The notes beneath the pieces were generated by a model. That model ran no database searches and had not been told where the DNA came from. It was given only the letters and a program-made list of their open reading frames with translations. Below are positions 44,256-56,830 of a DNA stretch of 64,000 nt, piece by piece (the first letter of the stretch is position 1; each line of letters starts with the position of its first letter). The stretch covers positions 76,013,519 through 76,077,518 of the forward strand of contig NC_134103.1 in NCBI RefSeq assembly GCF_000715075.1. Direction: 5' to 3'. Source of the stretch: Nicotiana tabacum (lineage: Eukaryota > Streptophyta > Magnoliopsida > Solanales > Solanaceae). A program made the position numbers and the translations under genes.

Positions 44256-46554
44256 TGTGCACACCCTTTTTTTCACCTCACTAACCCTCTTTAAAAATTA
44301 ATAAAGTGATTTGTAAGCTCAAAAGAGTTTTTCAATTGATAGTGACAAGAATGTGTTTTAAAAGATATTTCAGAGTCGCCACCTGATATTTGGTTTCGGT
44401 ATGCCAGATCACCGTTTTTAAAAAATATTAATTCTCCTTCAAAACACATTTGACTCTAAAACTGACTGCACCAGAAATTTCAAGTAAGGGGGTTCATTTG
44501 ACTCAGGGAGAAGGTGTTAGGCATTCCCCGAGTCCCGTGAAGGTCACGGTTGCATGCATGATCTAGTTATCTTTAAAGAACATTCAAAATGAGGCAAAAA
44601 TGCAAGGAAGAAATATAAACACACAAGCGGCTCGAGGTCGTCCCCACCTAAATTAAATAAAATAATAGAAAAATACTAAAAGTCTATACTATGCTCACTC
44701 CACGATGTCCATCACGACCTCCAATTACATTCACTACGGGGCATACCGCGGATAGAAATACATATAAAATCCACGGGGCATTCTCCTGAGAATAAACTAA
44801 AGGGAACGACCTCTTACCTCGAATAAAAATGAAACAAAAGACCTGAGGTTTGCCTACCCAAATGTGGTAGGCCTAAACATGATCCTAACAATGAGTAATA
44901 AATAAAGCAATAATGCAAAATAAATAACTAACAAAAATCATTTAAAGCTCAAATTACTATAATTTTTAGTTCTTTGCACGATCAATCTAACTTACAAAGT
45001 TCAAATCTATTTTTTTCTTTTTAAATCAGACAAACCCCCACGGACCATTTAATTCTTTAACTGTTCATCTATCTTAATTGCTTACTGAGAAAAAATAATT
45101 TTGATAATAAATAGATTAAGCAAAGAAGCCAAAGCATCAATTAATATCTAAACCAAGACAAGTAAGCAGAGAGTTTCATGAATCAATTTCAACACCAAAT
45201 AAAGCAAATAAGAGATTTCAAATTAAAGAGGTACGAGTGGACCTTAGAGCAGCAAAATAGATTTCCCTTGATGCTTTGGAAAATATACAAGGACCTCCGA
45301 TCAAAATCGAACAAATCGCAGCACGAACAGAAGACACGAAGCTTGAACCGCTAGACCAAAACTCGAATGGGGACCTCGAATGGGTGCCTCAACCGGAGTC
45401 GATGGCAACTCGTCTTTGACTGAAAGACCTCAACTCAACACCAACTACAACCTTCAGGAAAAGTAGGATTTTTCTTTGATGCGCGCCGAGGAAAACAAAA
45501 GTGAAATCGAATGGATTGGGCGATTGGGTTCGGGGTGGTGGCTATGATGGTTATTTGCAGTGAGGTTTTACAGGTCTTTCATTGTCATGAAAAAACAGAA
45601 AAATTGAGTGCTCAAAGAAAAGGGTCAGATCTATGTGATATGAAGAAGATGAAGACAGATGGACTGCTGAGCTCTCGTTTCTCGTCTCTCTTTCCCCTAT
45701 GTTTTTTCCGTTTCCAAACTCCCCTGTTTTTGTCTAACTCTCCTTCCCCACTCGTTGCTCTCACCTTTCGTCTAATCCTCCCTTTTTTTATGTACAACTA
45801 TGTATGACTATATATTATAAGAAGTGAGTTCTTGGGGAGGAAGAAAACCTGTGGTCCCCCAAGGAATATTTTATGGTCCTTTCCCACTAAAATTACTGTG
45901 TCAATGTATGTATAGAATTGTAGCGTGCATGTGATAAGTTTGTTGGAGGAATTATGTAGAAGGGTGAGGTGGGAAAAGGTGATGGAAAGTTGAAAGGAAA
46001 AGAAAGAAAAATAAATAGAAGTATAAAAAAAAAAATAAAGAAAGATAAGAGACTACTTCCATTCTTTCATTTCTTGTTTCTGTTTTGCTTTTACCGTTCT
46101 TTTGATTTCATTCTTCTCATTTTTTTTTTCATTTTTCTTTTCTTCTAAAGTTGATTAAAAATACTAGTTTTATCTAAAATAATAGGGAATAATTAAAAAA
46201 GGAAAACAAGATAGTCATATTAAAGAAATCTAAATACTACTTAATATATACTAAAACCTACAACTTTAAAACTAAACTAAGTATATATATTTTTGAAATT
46301 TTTCTTCTTATCTTTGAAAAATAAAAAAATAAAAATGTCGAGTCTATTTTTATATTTTTTTTAAAGTAAAACTAACTAGACAAAATATCAACTAGCTAAA
46401 ATAAAGGAAAAAATATTTTTGTAGTTTTTGATTTTTAAGATAAGATATAGCAAAAGAGTCAAAAATAGTTAAAATAGCAAATTATACCCAAAACCGATAT
46501 TTAAGGACTAAAAGGTGCAAAATTTCGGGGAGGGTCAAAAATTACATGTCTACA
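44256..46554 (-). repeat. LARD LTR copy 5, shared by two internal regions
   Basis: 2,299 bp. Its left end adjoins the PBS of copy 3, as a 5' LTR does; its right end (ATGTCTACA) adjoins a PPT and copy 4, as a 3' LTR does. Over the first 1.2 kb it follows LTR copy 2 in diagnostic bases. No TA expansion. Confidence 0.87.
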
Positions 46555-46687
46555 GCTGCCCCTCTTTGATTGGAAACACAAAGAGTTTTCAGACAAAGAA
46601 CGACGAGACAAGTTTTTTGACTCGACCCTTATTTAAAGAGAGAAAAAATGAAAGAAAGAGAGTGCGATCGAGTCCTAGTCTTGGGCA

Positions 46688-46732
46688 GCCTACATATCCC
46701 GGGTAATAAGGGAATCATGTCCCGTGTAGTTC
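46688..46732 (-). other. Structured module, class M1 (copy 4)
   Basis: Stems and inner joints as at 16799. One change in the following hairpin: GTCC/GGAC becomes GCCC/GGAC. Confidence 0.58.
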
Positions 46733-46927
46733 CAAAGTGAGAAGAGTGATGGAGTATACCGAGGTGGAGAGCCGATTGAGGTGCCGTCGAGGTTCCTGCC
46801 ATTATATAAAAAATAAAAGGAAAAATTACATCAAAAATAAAGAAAAATACAAGATCCTATCTACTTCTTGTCTCGAATCTTCCTTGAATATCCACTTAAT
46901 CCTTCAATCATGAAACTGGAAATTCAA

Positions 46928-48338
46928 CCCCATTCTTCAGGTGGGCATCCTGCTGACTTGAATCTGAAGAAAACTGGAAGTTGACCCTATTCTTCAGGCG
47001 GGCACCCTGCTGCTTGCACTTGAAATAAACTTGAACTTGCGGTAGACTCGAGCTTGCAAACCTTATCCTTCATGCGGCTCGTGCTACTTCTGATTTGACT
47101 TGAAAAAAACTGGAGGTTAACCCTATTTTTCAGACGAGATCCTGCTGCCTCTAACTTGAACTTGAAAACTGAAAGTTGACCCTGTTCTTCAGGCGGGATC
47201 CTGATGCCTCTTTGACTTGAACTTGTAAACTGAAAATTGACCTTGTTCTTCAGGCAGGCTCCTGATGCTTCTATACCTTGAACTTGAAAATTGAAAGTTG
47301 ACCCCGCTCTTCAGGCGGGCTCCTGATGCTTCTCTGACTTGAAATTGTAAACTGAAGGCTGACCCTGTTCTTCAGGCGGGCTCCTGATGCTTCTTGAACT
47401 TGAAAATTGAAAGTTGACCCTGTTTTTCAGGCGGGCTCCTGATGCCTCTCTGACTTGAAATTGTAAACTGAAAATTGACCCTGTTCATCAGGCAGGATTC
47501 TCTTGATGCTTCTCTATCTTGAACTTGAAAACTGAACGCTGACCCTGTTCTTCAGGGGGGCTCCTGATGCCTCTCTGACTTGAACTTGTAAACTGAAAGT
47601 TGACCCTGTTCTTCAGGCGGGCTCCTGATGCCTCTTGAACTTGAAAATTGAAAGTTGACCCTGTTCTTCAGGCAGGCTCCTGATGCCTCTCTAACTTGAA
47701 CTTGAAAACTAAAAGTTGATCCTGTTATTCAGGCGGGCTCCTGATGCCTCTTGAACTTGAAAATTGAAAGTTGACCCTATTCTTCAGGCGGGCTCCTGAT
47801 GCCTCTCTGACTTGAACTTGTAAACTGAAAGTTGTCCCTATTCTTCAGGCGGGCTCGTGATGCTTCTCTAACTTGAACTTGGAAAATGAAAGTTGGCCCT
47901 GTTCTCCAGGCGGGCCCCTGATGCTTCTTGAACTTGAAAATTGAAAGTTGACCCTGTTTTTTCAGGAGGGCTCCTGATGCCTCTCTAATTTGAACTTGAA
48001 AATTAAAAGTTGACCCTGTTCTTCAGGCGGGCTCCTAATGCTTCTTGAACTTGAAAATTAAAAGTTGGCCCTGTTTTTCAGGCGGGCTCCTGATGCCTCT
48101 CTGACTTGAACTTGAAAATTGAATGTTGACCCTGTTCTTCAGGCGGGCTCCTGATGCCTCTTGAACTTGGAAGTAAAATTAAATGTTGGCCCTGTTCTTC
48201 AGGCGGCCTCCTGATGCTTTTTAACTTGAAAATTGAAAGTTGAACCTGTTTTTCAGGCGGGCTCCTGATGCCTCTCTGACTTGAACTTAAAACCGATTTC
48301 TGAAATATTGTCCCTCGTTCTCCAGGTGGGTGCCTGCA
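46928..48338. repeat. Minisatellite A (copy 4)
   Basis: Nearly identical to 17051-18460. Confidence 0.88.
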
Positions 48339-48460
48339 ATCAAAACAACACATCAAACAAAATTTTCTGCCCCAGTTTGCACTAGGAAGATTTGTAAGCT
48401 ATTAGCAAAACTGTAATTCACCTATGTTATTGATGCAATGATGAGAGTAAAACTAAAGAC

Positions 48461-49103
48461 TCGACTAGGATATGCATCTCCTGTGAGTAAAATCAAGAAA
48501 ATTTGACTAGCAAATGCATCCGCTAAGAAAAAGAACCTGAGTGATCGGAACTAGGAAGTGCATCTCCTAGGGATGATCTCAAACGACCCATACTAGGAAG
48601 TGTGTCTCCTAGGAGTGAAATCTCAATTGAACCAAACTAGGAAGTGCGTCTCCTAGAGGTGAAACTTGAATGACTCAAACTAGGAAATGCGTCTCCTAGG
48701 GATGAACCTGAATGACCAAACTAGGAAGTACGTCTCCTAGGGGTGAAATCTCAATTTAGGAAGTGCGTCTCCTAAAAGATTAACCTGAAAGACCCAAACT
48801 AGGAAGTGCGTCTCCTAGGGATGAAACTTGAATGAACCAAACTAGAAAATGTGTCTCCTAGGGGTGAACTCTCAATTTAGGAAGTGCGTCTCCTAAAAGT
48901 ATATCCTGAAAGACCCAAACTAGGAAGTGCGTCTCCTAGGGGTGAAACTTCAATGACTCAAACTAGGAAGTGCGTCTCCTAGGGATGAACTTAAATGACC
49001 CAAACTAGGAAGTACGTCTCCTAGGGGTGAAATCTCAATTTAGGAAGTGCGCCTCCCAAAAGTATATCCTGAAAGACCTAGACTAGGAAATGCGTCTCCT
49101 AGA
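48461..49103. repeat. Minisatellite B (copy 4)
   Basis: Nearly identical to 18586-19230. Confidence 0.88.
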
Positions 49104-49152
49104 TGTGAGACTGAGCTTGAGGAAAACTATGAACTAAACTTGACTAAAGTAA

Positions 49153-49392
49153 AACTGACCCTATTCTCCAGGCGGGACCCCTGAACTTAAGTAAAACTAA
49201 AGACTAACGACTTAAGGAAATTAAACTGACCCTATTCTCCAGGCGGGACGCCCTGAACTTAAGAAAATCTAATGATTAACAACTTAGAGAAACTAAAACT
49301 GACCCTATTCTCCATGCGGGACCCTTGAACTAAAGAAATGCTAAAGATTAACAACTAAAATTGACCCTATTCTCCAGGCGGGACTCCTGAAC
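49153..49392. repeat. Minisatellite C (copy 4)
   Basis: Nearly identical to 19276-19520. Confidence 0.82.
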
Positions 49393-49523
49393 TTAAAGAA
49401 AAACTAAAAACTCTTCCGACTAGGGAGAATGCCTAGGAGGTATGATCTTCTCAACTAGGGTAATGTCTAGCATGTAAAAACCTTCTCAAATAACCTTTGT
49501 GCTCACAAAATTTGGGCACGACT

Positions 49524-49856
49524 ATTAAATTACTAGTTTCCGTTAAATGGTCATAACTTGAGCTAGGGACCTCCAAATTAAATTTTGCGCATACGCCCAA
49601 GTCACAAATTATGATACGGACCTAACAGAACTATCAAAACACTAATCTGAGTCTGTTTGTTCAAAATATTGACCAAAGTCAACTCAGTTGAGTTTTAAGG
49701 CTCTAGTTCATATTTTAATCCATTTTTCACATAAAAACTTTTTGGAAAATTTTACGGACTGCGCACGCAAGTCGAGGAGTAATAAATAGTACTTTTCAAG
49801 GTCTTAGAACACATAATTAATTATTAAATTTAAAAATGACATCTTGGGTCATCACA
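49524..49856 (-). repeat. 3' LTR of gypsy element 2, truncated
   Basis: Matches 57200-57532 (for example TTACTAGTTTCCGTTAAATG). On the sense strand it starts TGTGATGACCC after the PPT. It ends at the junction with the LARD at 49523/49524. Confidence 0.85.
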
Positions 49857-49873
49857 TTCTCCACCTCTAAAAC
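49857..49873 (-). other. Polypurine tract of gypsy element 2
   Basis: Sense strand GTTTTAGAGGTGGAGAA, identical to that of element 1. Confidence 0.75.
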
Positions 49874-49899
49874 AAACATTCGTACTCGAACGAAGTTAG

Positions 49900-51955
49900 A
49901 AAAAGTACCTGAGCTGGTGAATAATTGTGGATATTTACTCTGCATGTCTGACTTGGACTCCCAGGTAGATGCCTCTACCGGCTGACCTCTTCAGTGCACT
50001 CGAACTGAAGGATAACTCTTAGACCTCAACTGTCGGACCTGCCGGGCTAGAATAGCCACCGGCTCCTCCTCATAAGTCAAATCTTTGTCCAATTGGACTG
50101 ATCTGAAATCTAACACATGGGATGGATCACCATGATATTTACGGAGCATAGACACATGAAACACCAGATGAACCGCTGATAAACTAGGTGGTAATGCTAG
50201 CCTGTAGGCTACTTCACCCACCCTTTTAAGAATTTTAAAGGGTCCGATATACCTAGGGCTCAACTTGCCCTTCTTTCCGAATCTCATTACACCTTTCATA
50301 GGTGAAACTCGGAGCAATACTTTTTCTCCTGCCATGAATGCAGCGTCACGAACCTTACGGTCGACATAACTCTTTTGCCTAGACTGAGCTGTGCGAAGTC
50401 GATCCTGAATAATCTTGACCTTATCTAAGGCATTCTGTACCAAGTCAATACTTAACAACCGAGCCTCTCCTGGTTCAAACCAGCCAACTGACGTATGACA
50501 CCCTCTCCCATATAATGCTTCATATGGATCCATTTGAATGCTCGACTGGTAGCTGTTATTATAGGCAAACTCCGCAAGTGGCAAGAACTGATCCCAAGAA
50601 TCTCCAAAGTCTATAACACAAGCGCGAAGTATATCTTCCAATATCTGAATAGTGCGTTTTGACTGTCCGTCTGTCTGTGGATGAAATATTGTACTCAACT
50701 CAACCCGTGTGCCTAACTCACGCTGTACATCCCTCAAGCAGTGCGAGGTAAACTGTGTACCTCGATCTGAAATAATAGACACGGGCACACCGTGAAGGCG
50801 GACAATCTCACGAATGTAAATTTCAGCTAACCTTTATGAAGAATAGGTAACTGCCACTAGAATAAAATGTGCTGACTTGGTCAACCTGTCCACAATAACC
50901 CAAACTGCATCAAATTTTCTCCAAGTCCGTGGGAGCCCAACAACAAAATCCATAGTGATACGCTCCCACTTCCACTCAGGAATTTTTAACTTCTGAAGCA
51001 AACCACCAGGTCTCTGATGCTCATATTTAACTTGCTGACAATTCAGACACCGAGCTACATGTACAACTATATCCTTCATCATTCTCCCCCATCAATAATG
51101 TTTTCATAAATCTTGATACATTTTAGCAATACCTAGATGAATAGAATACCTGAAACTGTGTGCCTCTTCATGAATTAATTCACGAAGCCCATCCACATTA
51201 GGCATACAAATACGACCCTGCATTCGCAGAACTCCATCTTCCCCCACAACACCCTGTTTGGCATCATCGTGCCGCACCGTGTCCTTAAGGACAAGTAAAT
51301 GAAGATCATCATACTGCCTCTCTCTAATGCACTCATATAAAGAAAACCGAGTGACTGTGCAAGCTAGAACCCGACTGGGTTCCGAAACATCTAACCTCAC
51401 GAACTGATTAGCCAAAGTCTGAACATCTGCAGCTAATGGCCTCTCACAAACCGGAATATATGCAAGACTGCCCATACTCACAACCTTCCTACTCAAAGCA
51501 TTGGCCACCACATTGTCCTTTTCGGGTGATACAAAATGGTGATATCATAGTCTTTCAACAACTCCAACCATCTTCTCTGCATCTTTTTGTTTGAACAGAT
51601 ACTGAAGGCTACGATGATCAGTAAATACCTCACACGAGACACCGTAGAGGTAATGCATCCAAATCTTCAACGCATGAACAATGGCTGCCAATTCTAAGTC
51701 ATGAACAGGATAATTCTTCTCGTGAACTTTCAACCGCCGCGACGCATATGCAATCACCCTACCATCTTGCATTAATATTGCACCAATCCCAATGTGAGAT
51801 GCATCACAATATATTATATACGATCATGAACCTGTGGGTAATACCAACACTAGCGCCGTAGTCAAAGCGGTCTTGAGCTTCTGAAAGCTCAACTCACACT
51901 CGCCTGACCATCTAAATGGGGCACCCTTCTGGATCAATCTGATCTTAATAGTTGT
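49900..51955 (-). pseudogene. gypsy pol remnant: RT end, RNase H, integrase
   Basis: Sense strand from 51955: the end of RT (LIQKGAPFRWSGECELSF), RNase H ([35 protein letters not shown]), the integrase zinc-finger region (CLNCQQVKYEHQRPGG), the core (DAVWVIVDRLTKSAHF; VSIISDRGTQFTSH; FHPQTDGQSKRTIQILEDIL) and GPF/Y (KLSPRYIGPFKILKR). The longest open frame is 49991-50788 (265 aa). It ends because a Trp codon of VRVQWRG became TGA. Two small compensating indels lie in RNase H near 51500-51590. A stop after AVTYSS is shared with element 1. The RT palm with YxDD is missing. Confidence 0.88.
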
Positions 51956-52520
51956 TCATAATCAATTACAGAATCGTCAATTAACTTCATGTTAACAAAA
52001 ATGTCGTTTCAAACGTTCACAATAGTGATAACGAGATGCGAGGCATGAAGGCCCCATAATTATTTACCCGAATTAACGACTCACGTTTAACGCCACCTGG
52101 GTGGGCACCTACCTCGTAGGCTAAAACTCAATAATTACAACATGAATTTGGCAAGTATGCACAGAGAATTTCCTACAAGAATTTTCAAATAAGCCTAACA
52201 TGCATGACTCCCTATTATTGCTATAGTACAAATTTAATTTCACAAGGGAGAACTTAAACACAAGAATTTTTCTCACAAGTATCTCGTCCTTATATAACTT
52301 CCACTGCAGCTCGAAGCCCGGTTTAAATATATCAATTTATATAAAAATGTGAGGATCTCGTCCTCAGTTCTGAATCACAAGTAATATCCAAATTGTGGCA
52401 ATCGAAAATTTTCATTTTCTCCTTTTAAATAATTTTGGTTACACAAAATCACAACACATAATGAACCCCATACTGGTAGGGCATATAATTCATAATTTGT
52501 AATTAATTATCCGAAAATTA
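51956..52520. other. Unassigned 0.56-kb segment inside gypsy element 2
   Basis: It stands where the RT catalytic part should be. It shows no open frame and no match to other parts of the window. It might be non-coding sequence of another element brought in by rearrangement. Confidence 0.45.
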
Positions 52521-53530
52521 CATCAAAACTTACCGAAATGAGTACCATAAAGCCACATTTAGCCTCGCAGCTTTTATTAGTGACGAACAGGGAATGATAG
52601 GCGTAGTTATCTCCATAGAATCTCCCAACAGGAGTAAACACATAAGTAGATTATAGAATTACCAAGCTCACTCATAAGTGGAGCACAATAGGATAACTCG
52701 TCTCGATACTCATAACCGAATCAAGTTAAGGAAATTATTCCTTTATATTAAATCGAGGTCGTACCTGTAATGACACCATCTGATGTAGCGACCTCCGCCA
52801 CACCATAAAACAATTATATCAAGGCTGGGCCTCCACCTCTAGGACGCCTTCTACCCACCTGTCCTCCACCCCTAACTGGTCGTGTGGGTGTTGTAGTAAC
52901 TGCAATGGGCACGTAGCCTGAGTGCTTTGATGAAATATGTCTCTCCCAAGTCTGGGACAATTTTCTCATGATGTGCATTCATAATAACCCCTTTGCGGGT
53001 TGGCTTCTCATACTGAGTATGTGCCAGATAACTGGAATAACCATTATAGGAAACTCATGTCAGTGATGCATTAAAAAAACTTACTGGAGCATCCTGATTA
53101 ATCCGATGTGCAAACTGGGCTGGCCGATTGCCCGAGCCCCTACCATAATAATTTATACTCGCAGAGTAGAATCCACTGAATCCCCTAGAACCTCGAGACG
53201 TCTTGGACTCCTTAGTTTCCTTTTTCCTCACCCCGAACATGTTCTAATATCTTGGCAATTTCTACCACTAGTGGAAATGAAGTATCAGCCTGTAGCTCCC
53301 AAGTCATATAAAATTTTACGATCATAATTGAGTCCTTTAATGAGTATGTGGACTCGCTCCCTGGCTGTAGGAAGCAAAGTAGGAATATGACGGGCTAACT
53401 TATTGAACCTGATGGCATATTCTGACACCGTCATGGTGACCTGACGCAATCGTTCAAACCCTATATGCCACGCATTACGGAGAGTCCGGGAAACAAACTC
53501 TTTCAAAAGCATTTCTGAGAACCGAGCTTA
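52521..53530 (-). pseudogene. gypsy gag and protease remnants (element 2)
   Basis: Sense strand: gag pieces LLKEFVSRTLRNAW and MTVSEYAIRFNKLARH (53512-53285), then KESKTSRGSRGFSGFYSAS (53240-53055), a decayed zinc-knuckle and CPRLGR-like region, and protease-start words near 52770. Many stops and frameshifts; gag is shorter than in intact relatives. Confidence 0.75.
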
Positions 53531-54495
53531 GTGGGCGGTGTTGCATTGGCTGGTCTGCCCTCTTCATAGGCTTGCCACAGACACCTGTGGGGAATTATCT
53601 CTCTACCCCTCCAAGTTATTCTTTTGTTATGCTGAGTCAACACTGTTGAGCTGACCCATTTCTTAACATACTCTTTGATTTTTTTCTTTGGGGTAATCCT
53701 TATCCCTATTTATACACAACGATCACAAAAGTAGAGCTCCATACAGACAAATCTTGGTCCAGAATCTCGTCAACCACTGTACTTCCTCCGAAGCACCCCA
53801 AAATTCGCAACCATAACGTCCACGCTGAGTAGACTTTCTGAAAATTAAATTTATTTCTCTAACTCCTTTGGTACTGAAGTATAGGATTATTAAGTAGGCG
53901 GACATACCGCAAGTCCTAACCTTATCCTCTACAAAATCTCAGGTCTTAAACATGTGTAAATTTTGGAGAACCTTTCAGTACCACATATATACATTTCAGG
54001 CCAAAACTGATATAACACTTGACCCTGCAATCCATCCATTGATAGTAGACTCCCCCACTCGGCGCGATGTCATAGTTCACCACGTCCGATGATCCACAAC
54101 ATTAACCTTCACAGCTCATATAAATCAACCAGATGCCAAGGTCCGTTGCACCCCTCATATGATTCACTGCTTGATTTCTCAATACGTCCGTATCTTCAGT
54201 TGGAACCACACGTTGAGTCAATGTTGAGCATCTCTAGCTCCCTCGTAGTCCATCCGCGACATCACGAAACATCGACGCACAACTGATACCGAGCGCGCAA
54301 TGTCATACACAAGTGGATACAAAGGAATATGAGATATATGTTTCAAGATAAATTAATATCGCACGATAAGGAATGAAAGAAGTAGAATTATTCCTAAACT
54401 CTGTAGCCTCTGGATGATAAGTACAGACGTCTCTGTATCGATCCTTCAGACTCTACTAAACTTGCTCATGACTCTTGAGACCTATGTAACCTAGT
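53531..54495 (-). other. Leader and decayed gag 5' part of gypsy element 2
   Basis: Follows the PBS on the sense strand. It contains GAGTCTGAAGGATCGATACA and ACGTCTGTACTTATC words seen in leaders of related solanaceous elements. No open frame of note. Confidence 0.5.
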
Positions 54496-54507
54496 GCTCT
54501 GATACCA
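54496..54507 (-). other. Primer binding site of gypsy element 2 (tRNA-Met type)
   Basis: Sense strand TGGTATCAGAGC, the usual plant initiator tRNA-Met complement, two bases after the LTR end GTGACA. Confidence 0.88.
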
Positions 54508-55229
54508 ACTGTCACGACCCGAAATTCCTATCCTCGGACCGTGATGGCGCCTAACATTTCACTTGCTAGGCAAGCCAACGTTAGAACAATATTATCCATT
54601 TTAAAACAATTTTTTTAAAATTTATTAATATCAAAGAAACAAATGCGGAAGTAAAGTCTGAATTGTAGTGAATAATCCATAAAAAAATAATGGTGTCTAA
54701 ATACCATCCCAGAATTAGTGTCACAAGTGCACGAGCTTTTAGAATAATACAAATAAAGGTCTGAATAAAATAAAGTTGTCTGGAAACAAATACACAATTA
54801 AAGTAAAGTAGATGGGGACTTCAAAACTGCGAACGCCATGCAGTTATACCTCAAGTCTCCTCTGAGTAGCTGAAATCCGAGCAAGTCTATGGTACGCCGC
54901 TGGGACCAACTCCGAAATCTGCACAAGAAGTGTAGAGTGTAGTATCAGTACAACCGACCCCATATACTTGTAAGTGCTGAGCCTAACCTCGACGAAGTAG
55001 TGACGAGGCTAAGGCGGTTCACTTACATTAACCTGTACGCAATATTAGTAACAACAACAAATAATAAAAATAAATCAGGTAACTCATTTATAATCATTGA
55101 AGCCAACTTAGCAATCATAATCCATTATTATTTCAACAAATTTCCGTTATAGCGTGCAAACCGCTTCCACAACATATTCATTTTCAATCCTCTCATATAA
55201 TTATTTTTAATCAAGTATATATTGACCTT

Positions 55230-55510
55230 TAAATAAATCTATTGCGGCATGCAATCTGATCCCCCAAATATTGACTTTTCATAAGTTTGTTGCGGCATGC
55301 AACCCGATCCTCAAATATGAACTTTTTAATAAGTCTGTTACGGCGTGCAACTCGATCCTCCAATATGGACTTTTAATAAGTCTGTTACGGCGTACAACCC
55401 GATCCTCCAATATGGACTTTTTAATAAGTCTGTTGCGGCGTGCAACCCGATCCCCTAATATATACATTTGCCAATTCAATTCTGTTGCGACGTGCAATTC
55501 GCTCCTCCAA
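55230..55510. repeat. Tandem hairpin repeats in the LTR (element 2)
   Basis: Six units of about 46-52 bp with the + strand core GTTGC-GGCGT-GCAAC followed by CCGATCCTCCAATATGGAC. The first unit reads ATTGC/GCAAT, a compensated change. Offset about 2.0-2.3 kb from the LTR start. Confidence 0.82.
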
Positions 55511-56639
55511 TATATTCATTTATCAATTCTTATAGAAGAAATTTTTCCAATAAATACAACAATTAATATAAAATTATAAGACAACAAGCATATAATAATT
55601 ATGTTTTAATTATGAAACAAACAATGACAAATAGCAAGTTATTATAGAAATTAGGGAGAAAATAGGTAGTTTAATATTTAATATGCTAAATGTCAAATAA
55701 CAATTACGACACGTAATTTAAATAGCTTGTAACAATTAATGCAGGAATTCAAGAATTAATATTTGACAAAGAATAGGAGTGAAATAATTATTATAATAAT
55801 TAATTCATAATTTAAAATAATTTATGATTTTTCAAGTAAGTAGGCAAACAATTAAATTGACGACGTATAGACACTCGTCACCTCGCCTATACATCGTTCA
55901 CATGCATTTCTCATAACAAATAATTTAAGGGTTCTATTCCCTCAAGTCAAGGTTAACCACGACACTTACCTCGCTTTGCAAATTTTAATCAATTACTCGA
56001 CCACAACTTTTCCTTTTAAATTTGTCTCCAAAAACTTCAAATCTATTCACAAACAATTCGATATACTTAATACGAATTATAGGAATTAATTCCATATGAA
56101 TTTACTAAATTTCTGGATAAAAATCCGAAATTTATTTAAATATTCGACAGTGAGACCCATGTCTCAAATCCCGGAAAAACTCACAAAATCCGAACACTCG
56201 TTCCGCTATGAGTTCAACCATATAAAAGTTATCCAATTCCGATATCAAATGGACCTTCAAATCTTAAATTTTCGTTTTTGGAAGATTTTATAAAAATCTG
56301 ATTTTTCTTCCCTAAATTCACGGATTCATGATGTAAATGAGTATGGAATCATGAAATATAATCAATATAGGATAAGGAATACTTAACCCAAGAATCATAC
56401 TCTTAATCACCCATCATTACCCAAACTCGAAATTGAAGATTAGGGGTTAGAACCTTACCTCTTTGATAAAGAACTTGAGGGATTTCTTGTTCGATTTCAA
56501 GGCTTGGACAAGAATTTGATGAATAAGACACTTTATCTACTTTTTTTCTCTAGAACACTCTCACTTATCTCTAAAATCATCAGATAATTGCCCCAAAACC
56601 TATTTATCAAAATAGGGTCGGGTTATGAAAATAGAAAAA

Positions 56640-56830
56640 TTACCCCTCCAAAAACAGGTAGGCGATCGCACAATGCACCGCCAAATAGGTATGCGGGTCG
56701 CTCAATGGATCGCAAAACTGATGCCCAGAATTGGTGTGCGTTGGGCATATCGGCGACCATTTTGTGGGTCGCAAACCTATTTTGCGGCTCGCATAATTGA
56801 TTTGCGGTCGCACAATTTGCCTCATAATCA
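56640..56830. repeat. CpG-rich word cluster in the LTR (element 2)
   Basis: Words such as GGCGATCGCA, TGCGGGTCGC, TTGCGGCTCGCA and TTGCGGTCGCA crowd an otherwise AT-rich LTR, about 700-890 bp from its start. The palindromes are less regular than in elements 1 and 3. Confidence 0.6.

Larger units (their letters stand above)
46555..49523 (-). mobile_element. LARD internal region, copy 4 (3' part only)
   Basis: PPT, M1 module, minisatellites A, B, C and a short stretch beyond. It is very close to 16666-19650. It stops at TTTGGGCACGAC, where the LTR of gypsy element 2 begins. Confidence 0.85.
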
